64,000 bases of DNA from JAYUDN01 sp043739785. GTDB lineage: Bacteria; Patescibacteriota; Gracilibacteria; BD1-5; UBA2023. The notes beneath the pieces were generated by a model, which was not told the DNA's origin, searched no databases, and worked only from the letters and a program-made list of their open reading frames with translations. Both the position numbers and the translations under genes were made by a program. The stretch lies in assembly GCA_043739785.1 (NCBI GenBank), contig JAYUDN010000024.1, positions 1-64,000 on the forward strand, in the 5' to 3' direction. Below are positions 28,601 through 40,200 of the stretch, piece after piece (position 1 is the first letter of the stretch; every line of letters begins with the position of its first letter).

Positions 28601-29902
28601 ATGAAAAAACCTTTTTCTTTTACGCTGGAGGCGATCGACGGACAAGCTCGTGCGGGTATTATCGAGACCCCCCATGGACTCATCCATACCCCAACCTTTA
28701 TGCCAGTCGGAACGCAGGCGGCGATGAAGGGGCTCACGCGTGAACAGCTCCTCTCTACGGGGGCGGAGATTTCACTCGTCAATACGTATCATACCTATCT
28801 CGAACCAGGACATGAAACGATTCGAGCCTTCGGTGGACTGCACCAGTTTATGGGGCACCCGCTTCCGATACTGACCGATAGTGGGGGATTTCAGGTTTTT
28901 TCACTTGGTTCCCAGATGGAAAAGAAGCACTTCGAAAAGGGTAGACGGCAGATTGAGAATAAATGAAGAATGAAGAATGAACAATGAAGAATAGAGGAGA
29001 AAGAGAATGATTTCTTGAAAATAGATTCCGCATCAAGTGCGGAATGACGGAAGCCACAATCCCTCGTCAAAATCACCGAAGATGGAGTCCATTTTCGTTC
29101 GCATCGAGATGGTTCGAAACACTTTTTTACGCCTGAATCCGTGATGGAGATCGAGGAAGCGCTCGGGGCGGATATCATCATGGCGTTCGATGAGTGTGCC
29201 AGCGGTGAATCGACTCATGCCTATGCGCGGAAGGCGATGGAACGTACTCATAGATGGGCAACCAGATGTGTAGGGAGGCATACCGAACTTCAAAAAATGA
29301 GGGAAGGGGAGGGGCTTCCGTACCAGGCCCTTTTCGGGATTATCCAGTGAGTGGTGTTCGATGATCTCAGAGTCGAGTCCTGTAAGTATATCTCAGATCT
29401 CGATACTCCTGGGATCGCTATCGGTGGACTCTCGGTCGGCGAATCGAAAGAAGATATGTACCGGATCCTCGATGTGCTCGCACCGATTCTTCCGGTCGAT
29501 AAGCCTCACTACCTGATGGGAGTCGGAACACCAGAAGACCTCGTCGAAGGGATTGCTCGGGGGATTGATATGATGGACTGCGTCCTGCCGACTCGACTCG
29601 CGCGCCATGGTGTCGCCTTCTCGATGTATGGAAACTGTAAGATTACCAATGCGAAGTATGCTCTCGAGACATCGGGCATCCCAGTCCATCCAGAGCTCTC
29701 GACCATCGTCTCACGGGAGTACTCTCTCGGGTATCTGAAGCACCTCTATACTGCCGGTGAGTCGCTTGCCGGTATGCTCGTCTCCATGCACAATATCGAA
29801 TACTTGACTAATATAGCTCGGAAGTCACGAGAAGCCATCCTCGCTGGGGAATTTGAAGCATTTCGACAGAAATTCTTCAGTGAGATGAATCTGAAGAAGT
29901 AG
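28601..29902 (+). CDS. tgt: tRNA-guanine transglycosylase with 51-codon insertion
   Basis: 433 aa against about 375-385 usual. Exchanges G34 of tRNAs for a queuosine precursor. TPTFMPVGTQAAMKGL, LTDSGGFQVFSLG, IIMAFDECASGE, GIAIGGLSVGE, HYLMGVGTPEDLVEGIARGIDMMDCVLPTR fit the family and carry the catalytic Asp residues. Between FSLG and LVKITEDGVHF lies an insertion (28910-29062) of GAATGAA repeats plus a TTCCGCA/TGCGGAA palindrome; three of the gene's four UGA codons are in it. The usual zinc ligands CxCxxC near the C-terminus are replaced by L, T and S (HPELSTIVSREYS), although the later His is kept. Confidence 0.92.
28961..29050 (+). repeat. Micro-repeat and palindromic element inside tgt
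   Basis: 28961-28993 consists of GAATGAAGAATGAA-like units; 29024-29050 is GATTCCGCA, TCAAG, TGCGGAATGACGG with a 7-bp perfect stem. The palindrome type resembles dispersed elements such as Rickettsia palindromic elements, which also enter genes in frame. It is open in all codons because UGA is Gly. Confidence 0.8.
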
Positions 29903-29998
29903 CATCATGGAGTTTCTAAATATGAGAAGATTATTTCTGATTAGTTTGAACTCTAATATACTATACAAATAACTATATAACTTATAGAGTAATCTTTT

Positions 29999-30685
29999 TT
30001 AGCTTTTTTTTGAATGATTCAAAACCTTCATAACTCACCTATTATGACTGGTTTGCTTTTGCCTTACTAAGAAATCTCACCACTTTGTAATAAATGCTTG
30101 AGCAAATATCCCCACATTCCATAAGGAATTCATATATTCATCAGGATTCTTTCAGAGTAACTTGGCAACCTGGAGGACATCTTTTTTCTTCAAACTGTAC
30201 GGTATATTTTCATATACATTATGACTTCTTTTAAGTGTAAAAAGGAATCTACCAGTTTCTGAGTTATCAAACCATTTTTTCAACTTTTCGTTTACGTCAA
30301 TTTCTCAATCTGAATCTTGAGATTCAGACATTACTGCTTCATTATCCCCTTCATTCATATTTTCTATTTGAGGATTATCTTCGTTGTTGTAATTATCCTT
30401 CAATAAATCAATATCTTTCCAAGGAACTAGAAAACGTGGATATAGTCTCTTTGCTGTAGTTACGAGGACAGTTGTCATCTTCAACACTGTCTCTTCATCT
30501 GGATTGTCGATCCCACCACCCAAAAATACCTGTAATTCGTCAGGCAGTCATTGAAGATTGAGTTCTAGTAGAATGCTAATTATTCATGCAATAGCCTCAT
30601 TTCTTTCCAAAGATTCAGGGGTATGATTTTCATCTGTATTTATTCACACTCACAGAAGCGCGGGGACCTGAGCTCAAGTTGACAT
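29999..30685 (-). CDS. Unknown acidic protein
   Basis: 228 aa with nine UGA-Gly codons. It has a helical N-terminal part (ERNEAIAGIISILLELNLQGLPDELQVFLGGGIDNPDEE), a low-complexity acidic stretch (NNEDNPQIENMNEGDNEAVMSESQDSDGE) near residues 105-135, and a basic C-terminal part with GRFLFTLKRSHNVYENIPYSLKKKDVLQ. No family recognised. The flanking 29903-29998 and 30686-30840 hold nothing that I can identify. Confidence 0.6.
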
Positions 30686-30840
30686 AAATTATAAATATTA
30701 CCTTTTTATTTTATCATATTTTTTCCCCTAAAGCGAATTATTTGGTATATGTTGCACAAATATTTTTCTAGATTACCAGACAGAATTACTGTAAAGAAGT
30801 ACATACTTTATATTTAAATTGTCTGAATTGCTCAAAAAAT

Positions 30841-31707
30841 CTATACTCAATCATCCATTTTTCCAGCCATAAAGAAATTGATCTGGTTGACGGTTTCGAT
30901 CGGTTTGTCGATATAGTGCATATGGAAGGTGGTTCCCACATCGGTGAAATCATTTTTTGTAATGATTTCTATCGTCCCGTAGTCGAAGAGGGAAGCGAGG
31001 AAATTCGGGAATGAACTCGTGATAAAACGGATATTGCTATAGAGTCTGAGGGCTTGCGTTTTTTTGTACACTCAGGATTGATCGATGAAGTAGATCTTCC
31101 CAGCCACGACAACGATATAATCCATCTGGAGATCGATGACTTTCCTTCGATAGTAGCCTATGAGGAATACCTCGAGAAGCGAAAAAGTAATATCGAAAAA
31201 AGAAAAGGATCAAAATGGCTCCTTCGACATATAGATATAGTAAAATATATGAATACAGAAGAGAAAAATAGCGATAAAATAACTTCCCGTTACTTGGTTG
31301 AAAAAATGATTAAAGACCCGATCCTCGAGTTGCATAATGGTTTCTATGGCTCCATATTCTTTCTCGTGAGAAAGCTCATACAGTTTTCGATGGATTTTCT
31401 TATAGAACCTGAGAAAAGCGATACCCGCAATGAGTATTCAAACGGTATTGAGAATCAGGACTCCAGATGTAATCCAGAAAAAAATAAAACCACTCTGGTA
31501 TACTCCTCTTTCGAGGTACAGTTCAAGTAGGAGAAGTAAGACTATAAGAAGGAGGGAGAGACTGACAAATGCTCCGTAGATCCAAGATCTCTGGACGACA
31601 TATACCTTCTCGACATGTTCTTCCTTGAGTTCTCTCAGGAGTGAGCTTGCTCCTCCGATTTGGAATGAATGAAAGAGTGCCTCGTAGATTTTTTTGAAGG
31701 TGATCAT
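30841..31707 (-). CDS. Membrane protein with PH-like C-terminal domain
   Basis: 288 aa with UGA as Gly. N-terminal helix MITFKKIYEALFHSFQ, two hydrophobic hairpin segments (about 44-63 and 69-95: GAFVSLSLLLIVLLLLLELYL; IFFWITSGVLILNTVGILIAGIAFL), then a further pair near 140-190. The C-terminal 90 residues (MDYIVVVAGKIYFIDQSGVYKKTQALRLYSNIRFITSSFPNFLASLFDYGTIEIITKND) have the strand pattern and IGxI-type motifs of bacterial PH domains (YdbS/YdbT-like). Function unknown. Confidence 0.65.
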
Positions 31708-31764
31708 ATATGGAAACTGAGTGATCCATATGGTATCCTTTTTATTGAAAAAGAGAAAAGCTAT

Positions 31765-32475
31765 TTAGATTTTTCCATACATAGCAAGCCCAGTGACTTT
31801 GTCATAACTTGTAGTAATTTTTTGGAATTTTGATTTTATTTCTACCACTCGTATGGCATCTGACTCGATCTTCACTCGATATCCGAGACTGTATTCATTT
31901 ATTTCTGCTATTTTTATGGCTTGAGTAAAGTCGGATGTTTTAGCATAGTAGACACCACTTTTGGCGGTACACTTCTGAAACAGACAGAGTCAGGTAATCC
32001 AACTGAACGATGATCCATCACTACTCCAAGAACTATCGAGTATTCAAGTGTCATTACTCAAGAGAACCTTACCAGTGGCAATACTTCGTAGACTCCATCC
32101 TTCTTTCTGGAATCCCTGCATATGTATTTCGAAGAATCTTCCCTTTGGATCGATGGTTCCAAGAGCAAAATTTTCGATACAGTTTGATTTTCACAAACTT
32201 ACACATGCGAGAATTTCTTCTCGCTTGGGTTTGCTATATTGGCTCATGGGTCCAGGGAGTACTCGGTTTTTTCTTCCTTTCTGGATTACCGTGATCGTGT
32301 CGGTGAGCTTCGATGAATCTCAATTGTACACGAGAGTAATAGGATTTTTGAGAGTTGAGAGTGTTACTGAGTATGATTTTTTCGGGATCAAGAGTGTAGT
32401 ATCGAGATCATCTGTGGCGTAGACACCACTGAATATAAGCGTAGAAAGTACAATGATGGAGATAAGGATGCGCAA
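31765..32475 (-). CDS. Secreted protein, unknown
   Basis: 236 aa if a TTG at 32475 is the start; no ATG is available between the preceding in-frame TAG and the signal peptide (RILISIIVLSTLIFSGVYA). The mature part begins TDDLDTTLLIPKKSYSVTLS and includes four cysteines (LACVSLGKSNCIENF; GLCLFQKCTAK) likely in two disulfides. Beta-rich. Four UGA codons as Gly. It lies 57 bp upstream of the PH-like membrane gene on the same strand. Confidence 0.6.
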
Positions 32476-32590
32476 TAAGAAGAAATAATGACAGAGATAG
32501 TATATGGTATTTCACTATCGATGGTAGCTAAAGGATAATTTCGAGTGGACGAAGTACGAGTATATTTCTTAGAATAAGAACGGTGGAGTT

Positions 32591-32619
32591 TTGCGAAATA
32601 TATTAAAAAGTGATACGAT
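32591..32619 (+). promoter_or_regulatory. Promoter of the gene at 32627
   Basis: TTGCGA, 17 bp, TACGAT, only 8 bp before the ATG, so the mRNA would be leaderless or nearly so. Confidence 0.5.
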
Positions 32620-32626
32620 AGATAAT

Positions 32627-33142
32627 ATGTGATATATATATAATGATTTTTATCAATCTAGAGCCATTCCTGAAGTAATTAGGAATCCAAATGCACTTTC
32701 CCTCACTCAATATGAGGAACTTATTTGAAGAGTCTGATTCCGAGACAAAGTGCTATCACTTCTTGACTTATGATGAACTCTTGAAGAATTTTCTGCCAGA
32801 ATTATGGATATCTACAAGGATGTCTGAGAATCAGGACTCAGTGAAAAAGAAATATGCATTCTTGCATCGGAGTGTTGATATGGTATGATTGATAGAGAAA
32901 TCCTTAGAGATTGGATGCAATTCCTATTTATGACGAAGGCAGCCTGAGAATCACTACCTTATACAGAAAGCTTAGAGAATTGAATCCTGTGAAGCACTTT
33001 CCGTCAGAAAAAGAAAAATACTCTCAAACTGAAAAACGAGAGAAGGGAAAGAAGAAAGCTTGCCAAGAAAAACCAGAAGAATCAACAAATTCCTCAAAAA
33101 AAAGAAAGAGTATGAACCAAAATGAAATGAAGTTTTTATTAA
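32627..33142 (+). CDS. Unknown basic protein
   Basis: 171 aa with twelve UGA-Gly codons. The N-terminal 110 residues look globular (SRAIPEVIRNPNALSLTQYEELIGRVGFRDKVLSLLDLGGTLEEFSARIMDIYKDVGESGLSEKEICILASECGYGMIDREILRDWMQF). The C-terminus is strongly basic (STFRQKKKNTLKLKNERRERRKLAKKNQKNQQIPQKKER), suggesting nucleic acid binding. No family recognised. Confidence 0.65.
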
Positions 33143-33145
33143 AAC

Positions 33146-33172
33146 TTGCTTTTATATTTTTTTCTTTATAAT
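33146..33172 (+). promoter_or_regulatory. Promoter of rpoB
   Basis: TTGCTT, 15 bp, TATAAT. The predicted start leaves an unusually long leader of about 260 nt in front of rpoB. Confidence 0.65.
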
Positions 33173-33181
33173 ACCGGCATT

Positions 33182-33298
33182 GCTTCACCCATACAGATGA
33201 GTTTTTCCCGTGGTGAGGCGAAGTGTGGTCCATCCCGAGTCTTCGGGAAGTTTTGGGCGTATAAATAACTCTCGGTAGGGCTACTGAGCGTTTTATAC
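33182..33298 (+). promoter_or_regulatory. Structured leader of rpoB
   Basis: Three successive hairpins: GCTTCACC/GGTGAGGC (33182-33219), TCCCGA/TCGGGA (33233-33248, four-base loop), and GTATAAA/TTTATAC enclosing CTCGGTAG/CTACTGAG (33259-33298). After them comes a G-poor ATTCTTCATTC tract up to the ATG. No known riboswitch was recognised. Confidence 0.5.
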
Positions 33299-33441
33299 CA
33301 TTCGAGTTCGGAATTGAGAAATAGAATGGAATAGCAGATTTTTTTCCCTTTTCACAAAGAGAATGCAATCTTGATTCTTCATTCGTCATTCTTCATTCCC
33401 TTCTCCTCACCCCACTTTACCTTCTTTATCACCTATCAACC

Positions 33442-36400
33442 ATGGCTAAGAAACAGGCTTCGACCGTTTCTCCTTCTGCCACGAGTACTCCATCACCTAT
33501 GGGTCTTGGAGAAATTTACCATGAGCAGGGGAGATATTTTTTCAATGATGATCGCACCGTTCTCGAGCTTCCTGGACTCATCGAAGTCCAGCTTGATAGC
33601 TATCGAGACTTTCTCGAACGTCGTATCGGACAGGCCTTCAATGAGGTATTTCCGATTGATGACTTTTCTGGAGAAAAGATTTCTATCTACTACAAGAGCT
33701 ATGCGCTCGAAGAACCGAAGTACTCGGCGTCTGATTGCAAGCGGAAAAATCTCAACTTCGAGGCACCGATCAAGGCACGATTCGAAATGCTCAACAAGCA
33801 ATCCGGAGAAATCAAAGAACAAGATGTCTACCTCGGAGGGATTCCGATCATGACCGAAATGGGAACCTTTATCGTCAATGGGGTCGAACGAGTCATCGTC
33901 AACCAGGTGATCCGATCTACCGGTATGTTTTTTACCCCGGATCAGAAAAATCCAGGTCTCTACGCAATGAAAATCATCCCACATCGTGGAAGCTGGTTCG
34001 AAATCGAAATCGAGAAAAAGGGAATCGTGAATGTCAAAATCGACAAGAAACGAAAGATTCCTATTTCAGTAATACTCAGAGCCTTCGGGTATGAGAGTGA
34101 TGCGGAGATTCTCGCCGCCTTCAAGGGACAGGATGAGATTATCACTCGACACATCGGTCCGACCCTCGAAAAGGACAAAACCAAAAATCGTATGGAAGCC
34201 CTCTATGCTATCTATAAGCTCCTCAGGCCAGGAGATCTTGGAACCGATGAACGAGTCGAACAGCTCTTCCAGTCGACTTTTTACGATGTGAAAAAATTCG
34301 AACTCGGAGAAGTCGCTCGTATCAAGATCAATCGCAAGCTCTCTGAAATGTACAAAGATCACGCAAAGGTGAGTGGTGTAGAAGAGGGAAATTCATTCCT
34401 CCTTCGTGAGGACTTCCTCTGCGGACTCAAGTACCTTTTCTCGCTCTGTATGGGAGAACCTGGATACCGAACGGATGATATCGATCACCTCGAGAATCGT
34501 CGTGTTCGTTCCGTCGGAGAACTCGTCTATGATAAAGTGAAGGTCGGACTTGCTCGTATGGAAAAGATTGCGAAGGACCGTATGACCATTATCACGGATC
34601 TCGATGAGGCAACACCAGGATCCTTTATCAACTCTCGACCGATGGTCGCGGTGATGCGAGAATTCTTCGGTACCAACCAGCTTTCACAGTTTATGGATCA
34701 GTCGAATCCACTTTCAGAACTCGCCCATAAGCGTCGAGTGACGGCACTCGGAGTCGGAGGTCTCACTCGTGAGCGTGCGTCGTTCGAAGTTCGAGACGTA
34801 CATCCTACCCAGTATGGTCGAATTTGTCCGATTGCAACTCCAGAAGGTCCGAATATCGGACTCGTACTCCACTTCGCTTCCTATGCTCGAGTCGACAAGT
34901 ATGGATTCATCACGACGCCATTCCGACTTGTGGAACACAGTGTAAAAAATAATGGAGTTGATGCTATCAATCGTATCACCCTCAACGATATCGAAGATGC
35001 GAAAGGTAAAGTAATCGTTCCAGAAAAGACCCTTATCACCGAATCGATCGCGAAAGATATCCAAAAACAATACAAAGAAGAGATGCTCGAAGTTCGAGGA
35101 TTCCTTACGGAAAAGACGAAGTATTTCGATGCGTATGAAGAGCGTAAGCTTGTCATCGCGGAGGCGAATACGAGTATCGATCCATACGGAAACTTTAGTG
35201 AAACGTGGCTCTCAGCACGTAAGGCTTCTGAAGCGGAAATCGTCTACGTCCGAGAAGTTACTCATATCGATGTCTCTCCGAAACAGATCATGAGTGAGAC
35301 GACAACCCTCATTCCATTTCTCGAGCACGATGATGCGACTCGAGCGGAAATGGGATCGAACATGATGCGTCAGGCGGTTCCTCTCGTTCGTGCGGAAGCA
35401 CCAACGGTCGGTACTGGTATGGAACGTATTATCTGAGAAGGATCTGGATATATCGTCAAAGCTCTCGATGATGGAGAAGTCATCGGAGTTGATGCGAAGC
35501 ATATTTCTGTGCTTTACGCCAATGGGAAAAAGATGACCTACGGACTTCGAACCTTCGAACGTTCGAACCACGATATGCTCATCCACCAGTGGGCTCGTGT
35601 ATTTACAGGAGACAAATTCGTCAAAGGACAAATCCTCGCCGATGGACAATCCCTCGACAATGGGGAACTCGCGGTCGGTCGAAACCTTCTCGTCGCGTAT
35701 ATGCCATGGGAAGGGTACAACTATGAGGATGCGATTATCATCTCCTCTCGACTCATGCAGGAAGATTATTTCACCTCAATACACATCAACGAATATGTCA
35801 TGGATGTTCGAGAGACCAAGCTCGGCCCTGAGCAGACGACCAATGATATCCCGAATGTCAGCCAAACCAAACTCAAGGATCTCGATGTGGACGGTATCAT
35901 CCGAGTCGGAGCCAATGTCAAAAATGGAGATATCCTCGTCGGTAAGGTCACGCCAAAGGGAGAAGTCGAACTCTCTCCAGAGGAGCGCCTCCTTCGAGCG
36001 ATCTTCGGAGATAAGTCAAAAGATGTCAAAGACTCTTCTCTCATCCTTCCCGCGGGAAGTGGAGGAAAGGTTATCGGTGTCCATATCCTCCGCCGTGAGG
36101 ATGGAGACAACCTCCCAACCGGAGTATTCAAGCAAGTGAAAGTCTACGTCGCGCAAACTCGAAAGGTAGAAGTCGGAGATAAGATGGCCGGTCGACACGG
36201 AAATAAGGGTATCGTCTCTCGTATCGTTCCCGCTGAAGATATGCCATTTATGGCAGATGGAACGCCGATGGATATCATCCTGAATCCACTTGGAGTTATC
36301 TCTCGTATGAACATCGGACAGGTCCTCGAAACTCACCTCGGTATTGCCGCTCGTAAGCTCGGGATTAAGGTAGCGACACCAATCCTGAACGGTCTCACGA

Positions 36401-37008
36401 CGGATCAGATTTCTGAACTTATGGCGAAGGCGGGACTTCCAGCTGATGGAAAGGTCCAGCTTTACAACGGAAAAACTGGTGAATCATTCAAGGAACATAC
36501 GATGGTCGGAGTCAAGTATATGCTGAAGCTCCACCACCTCGTCGAAGATAAGATCCACGCCCGTTCGGTCGGTCCGTACTCGATGGTGACGCAACAACCT
36601 CTCGGAGGAAAGGCTCAGAACGGAGGACAACGACTTGGAGAAATGGAAGTATGGGCGCTCGAAGGGTATGGCGCTGCCAATATCCTCCAGGAAATGCTTA
36701 CCGTGAAATCAGATGATATCAACGGTCGAACTCAGCTCTATGAAGCGATCGTCAAGGGAAAGAGAATCCGACGACCGAATGTCCCAGAATCCTTCAACGT
36801 GCTTCTTCGTGAACTTCAAGCCCTCAACCTCAACATCGACCTCCTCTCTACGGAAGAGACGAGAGCCCTTGAGACCGAGATGAAAGACCGCTTCGAAGAG
36901 CTCGAGAAGCTCGATGGACAGTTCGATGTCGAAATCGATATCCCAGTAATCGAGGAAAAGAAAGATGAAGACGCACCAGTGGTGATTATGACGGAAATAG
37001 AAGAATAG
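33442..37008 (+). CDS. rpoB: RNA polymerase beta subunit
   Basis: 1188 aa. Catalytic-core subunit; the rifampicin region reads FFGTNQLSQFMDQSNPLSELAHKRRVTALGVGGLTRERASFEVRDVHPTQYGRICPIATPEGPNIGL, close to consensus. KMAGRHGNKGIVSRIVPAEDMPF and GGKAQNGGQRLGEMEVWALEGYGAANILQEMLTVKSDDI are conserved. A single UGA (35434) encodes Gly in ERIIGEGSGYIV; a stop there would remove the C-terminal 524 residues. No rplJ-rplL genes precede it. Confidence 0.98.
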
Positions 37009-37104
37009 AGTAATAAATAGTAATTAGGTTTTAGAAGAATAAATGCAGCTTTAAAGAATATTTTTATTCAGAATCAATTACATACACATAAAGAACGTAA
37101 CATC

Positions 37105-37183
37105 CCACCGCTTCCTTCGTATGGTTTACCAAGAGAAAGAGAATTTACTTCTCCTACGCCCTCTTCACTCCGGTGGTACGAAG
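37105..37183 (+). promoter_or_regulatory. Possible pseudoknot in the rpoB-rpoC spacer
   Basis: CCACCG (37105-37110) can pair with CGGTGG (37171-37176), and CTTCGTA (37115-37121) with TACGAAG (37177-37183). The two stems interleave and their 3' strands are adjacent, the layout of an H-type pseudoknot. Followed by a G-poor CAAGTTTTCAAGTTCTC tract before rpoC. Confidence 0.4.
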
Positions 37184-37280
37184 ATAGAGTGATAAAGTTC
37201 TCAAGTTTTCAAGTTCTCAAGTGAATCACTTGAACCAAAACTTTGAACCTCCAACTTTATAACTTTTAACTAAAAACATT

Positions 37281-40200
37281 ATGTTCCCAATGACAAAAGA
37301 TCTTGAAAATTTCCTCAATGATAAGATCACAGACTATTCTCAAATCGGAAAACACGCCGGAAAGAAAGATATTACCGTCGGAAAAAACCTCGATAACCTC
37401 GCGGCGATTTCTGTAGGTCTTGCTTCGAAAGAAGATGTCCGCGCCCTTTCATACGGAGAAGTCCTGATTTCCGAGACGATCAATTATCGAACTCAGCGTC
37501 CAGAACGAGGAGGACTCTTCTGTGAACAGATATTTGGCCCACGAAAAAACTACGAATGTGCGTGTGGAAAATACAAGCGTATCCGGTACAAGGGAGTTAT
37601 CTGTGAGCGATGTGGAGTCGAAGTGACCACGAGTCAGGTTCGACGACAGCGTACGGGTCATATAGAACTTGCGGCTCCGGTCGCTCATATCTGGTATCTG
37701 AAGTCAGTCCCATCTCGTATCGGACTCCTTCTTGATATTTCCGTGAAGAAACTCGAACAGATTGTTTATTTTGCTTCCTATATCGTGACGGAAGTCTACG
37801 AAGAGAAGCGTGATGAGGCAATGCGAGAACTCGAGAATGCCTATAAGAACCAGAAGATCAATGTTCAGCGTGACCTTCAGGAAACGATGAATCGACTCAA
37901 CCTCGAACTCGCAGAAGGAAAACTCTCAAAAAAGGAATTCGCAGAGCTCGAGAATATGCATACACATAAACTCGATGAGCTTGATGTCGAATACGCCAAG
38001 CTTCGAGACCTTCTTAAGGTGATCCGAGTAGCAGAAGTCATCGGAGAACTCGACTACCGTATCCTCTATGAGAAATTTCCACATGTATTCAAGGGGGGAA
38101 CGGGTGCTGAGCACCTCAAGACTCTTCTAGAACGTATCAATCTTCGAGATTTTATCGCGACCGAACAAGCAGAGCTCAAGACCGCTCCGAAGAGTCGTCA
38201 GAAGAAAATCCTCCAGAAACTCAAACTTGCGTCATCACTCTTCAAGAGCGGACAACGTCCTGAGAACTTCATCCTCACAGCACTCCAGATCCTTCCACCG
38301 GATCTCCGTCCGATGATCCAGCTCGACGGAGGACGATTCGCGTCTTCAGATCTCAATGATCTCTATCGACGTGTGATCAACCGAAACAATCGACTTCGTA
38401 AGCTTACCGAACTCGGAGCACCAGATGTCATCCTCAAAAATGAAAAACGTATGCTTCAGGAAGCGGTCGATATGCTCGTCAATGGTGATGTGCGTTCGAA
38501 CCGTCCTGGATATACGAGTGCCACTAAGAAGAAGCTCAAGTCGCTCGCGGATGTTCTCAAGGGAAAGCAGGGACGATTCCGTCAGAATCTCCTCGGAAAG
38601 CGAGTAGACTACTCTGGTCGTTCCGTTATCGTCGTCGGTCCAGAGCTCGAGATGAATGAGTGTGGACTTCCGAAATCTATGGCGCTCACCCTCTTTAAAC
38701 CATTTGTCATCGGTAAACTCATCGCGAGTGAGATGGCGTACAATGTAAAACACGCTGAAAAAACGATCGAAGAAAAAGGAAAAGAAGTCTGGGATGCCCT
38801 TGATGAAGTCATCGAAGGAAAATACGTCCTTCTCAATCGAGCACCGACTCTCCACCGACTCGGCATCCAGGCATTTCGCCCAGTACTTATTGATGGAAAG
38901 GCGATTCGTCTTCATCCACTCTGCTGTACCGCCTTCAACGCGGATTTCGATGGAGATCAGATGGCAGTTCACCTTCCTCTTACGATGGAAGCCCAGGAAG
39001 AAGCTGGAAGACTCATGGTCACGTCAAAGAATATGCTCAATCCTTCAAACGGTGAGCCGATCGTCGCCCCTTCCCAAGATATGATCCTCGGGTGTTACTA
39101 CCTCACGAAGATCGATCCGGGAGAACCAAAGCATGCTTTTGCTTCTGGCGAAGACAGTATGGCAGCGTATGAAAATAAGGTGATAACCCTTCATACTCCG
39201 ATCAAGCTTCGAATCGATGGGAAGATCATCGATACGACCTACGGACGATTCCTCTTCAATGAAATCCTCCCGGAGTCACTCGGATTCGTCAATGAAACCA
39301 TCGGAAAGAGTGCCGCGAAGAAGCTCCTCTCTCGAGCCTTCGATATTCTCGGAGGGGAAGATACTGCATTTCTTGCCGACCGTATCAAAACTCTTGGGTT
39401 CAAGTATGCGACGCTTTCAGGTCTTACGGTTTCTATTTTCGATATGATCATCCCGGTAGAAAAAGATGGATTTATCGAAGAGGGGGAGACGAAAATCAAG
39501 GAAATCCAGAAGGCCTTCTGGCACGGACTGGTGAATGAAGATGAGCGCTATATCCAGTCTCTCAAGATCTGGTCTGAGTCGAAGGGGAAGATCGAAAAAG
39601 AGATGAAAAAGAATTTTACTCCATCGAATCCGATCTACAACCTCGTCGACTCCGGAGCTCGAGGAAACTGGGGAAATGTTACACAGCTTTGTGGGATGAA
39701 GGGGCTCGTCGTATCTCCAACCGGAAAGACGATCGAACTCCCAATCAAATCCAACCTCAAGGAAGGATTCTCCACTCTCGAATACTTTATCGCGACACAT
39801 GGATGACGAAAAGGAAAGGCAGATACGGCCCTCAAGACCGCTCAGTCTGGATACCTGACACGTCGTCTCGTCGATGCGGCTCAGAATATCCTCATTCGAG
39901 AGAATGACTGTCACACGGTTCACTACGAAGAATTCGATCGAAGTGAGTCGACGACCCTCTTCGGAGATACGTTCGAAAATAAGATCTATGGAAAATTTAC
40001 CGCGAAGGACGTCCTCGATTCGAAGGGATCCGTGGTTCTTGAATCCGGAACCCTGATTGCAAAGCTCGAGCTCAAGAAAATACTCGACAGTGATGCTCGA
40101 CTCGTCGCCGTTCGTTCGGTCCTCACTTGTGAGACAGAAGAAGGAGTGTGTCAGCAGTGTTATGGTCTTGACCTCGCTTCGAATGCGATGGTGAAGATCG

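Noticed and set aside
37165..37185. T-box-like sequence GGTGGTACGAAG before rpoC
   Set aside because: It only partly matches the T-box core, there is no specifier stem or terminator, and rpoC is not a usual target.
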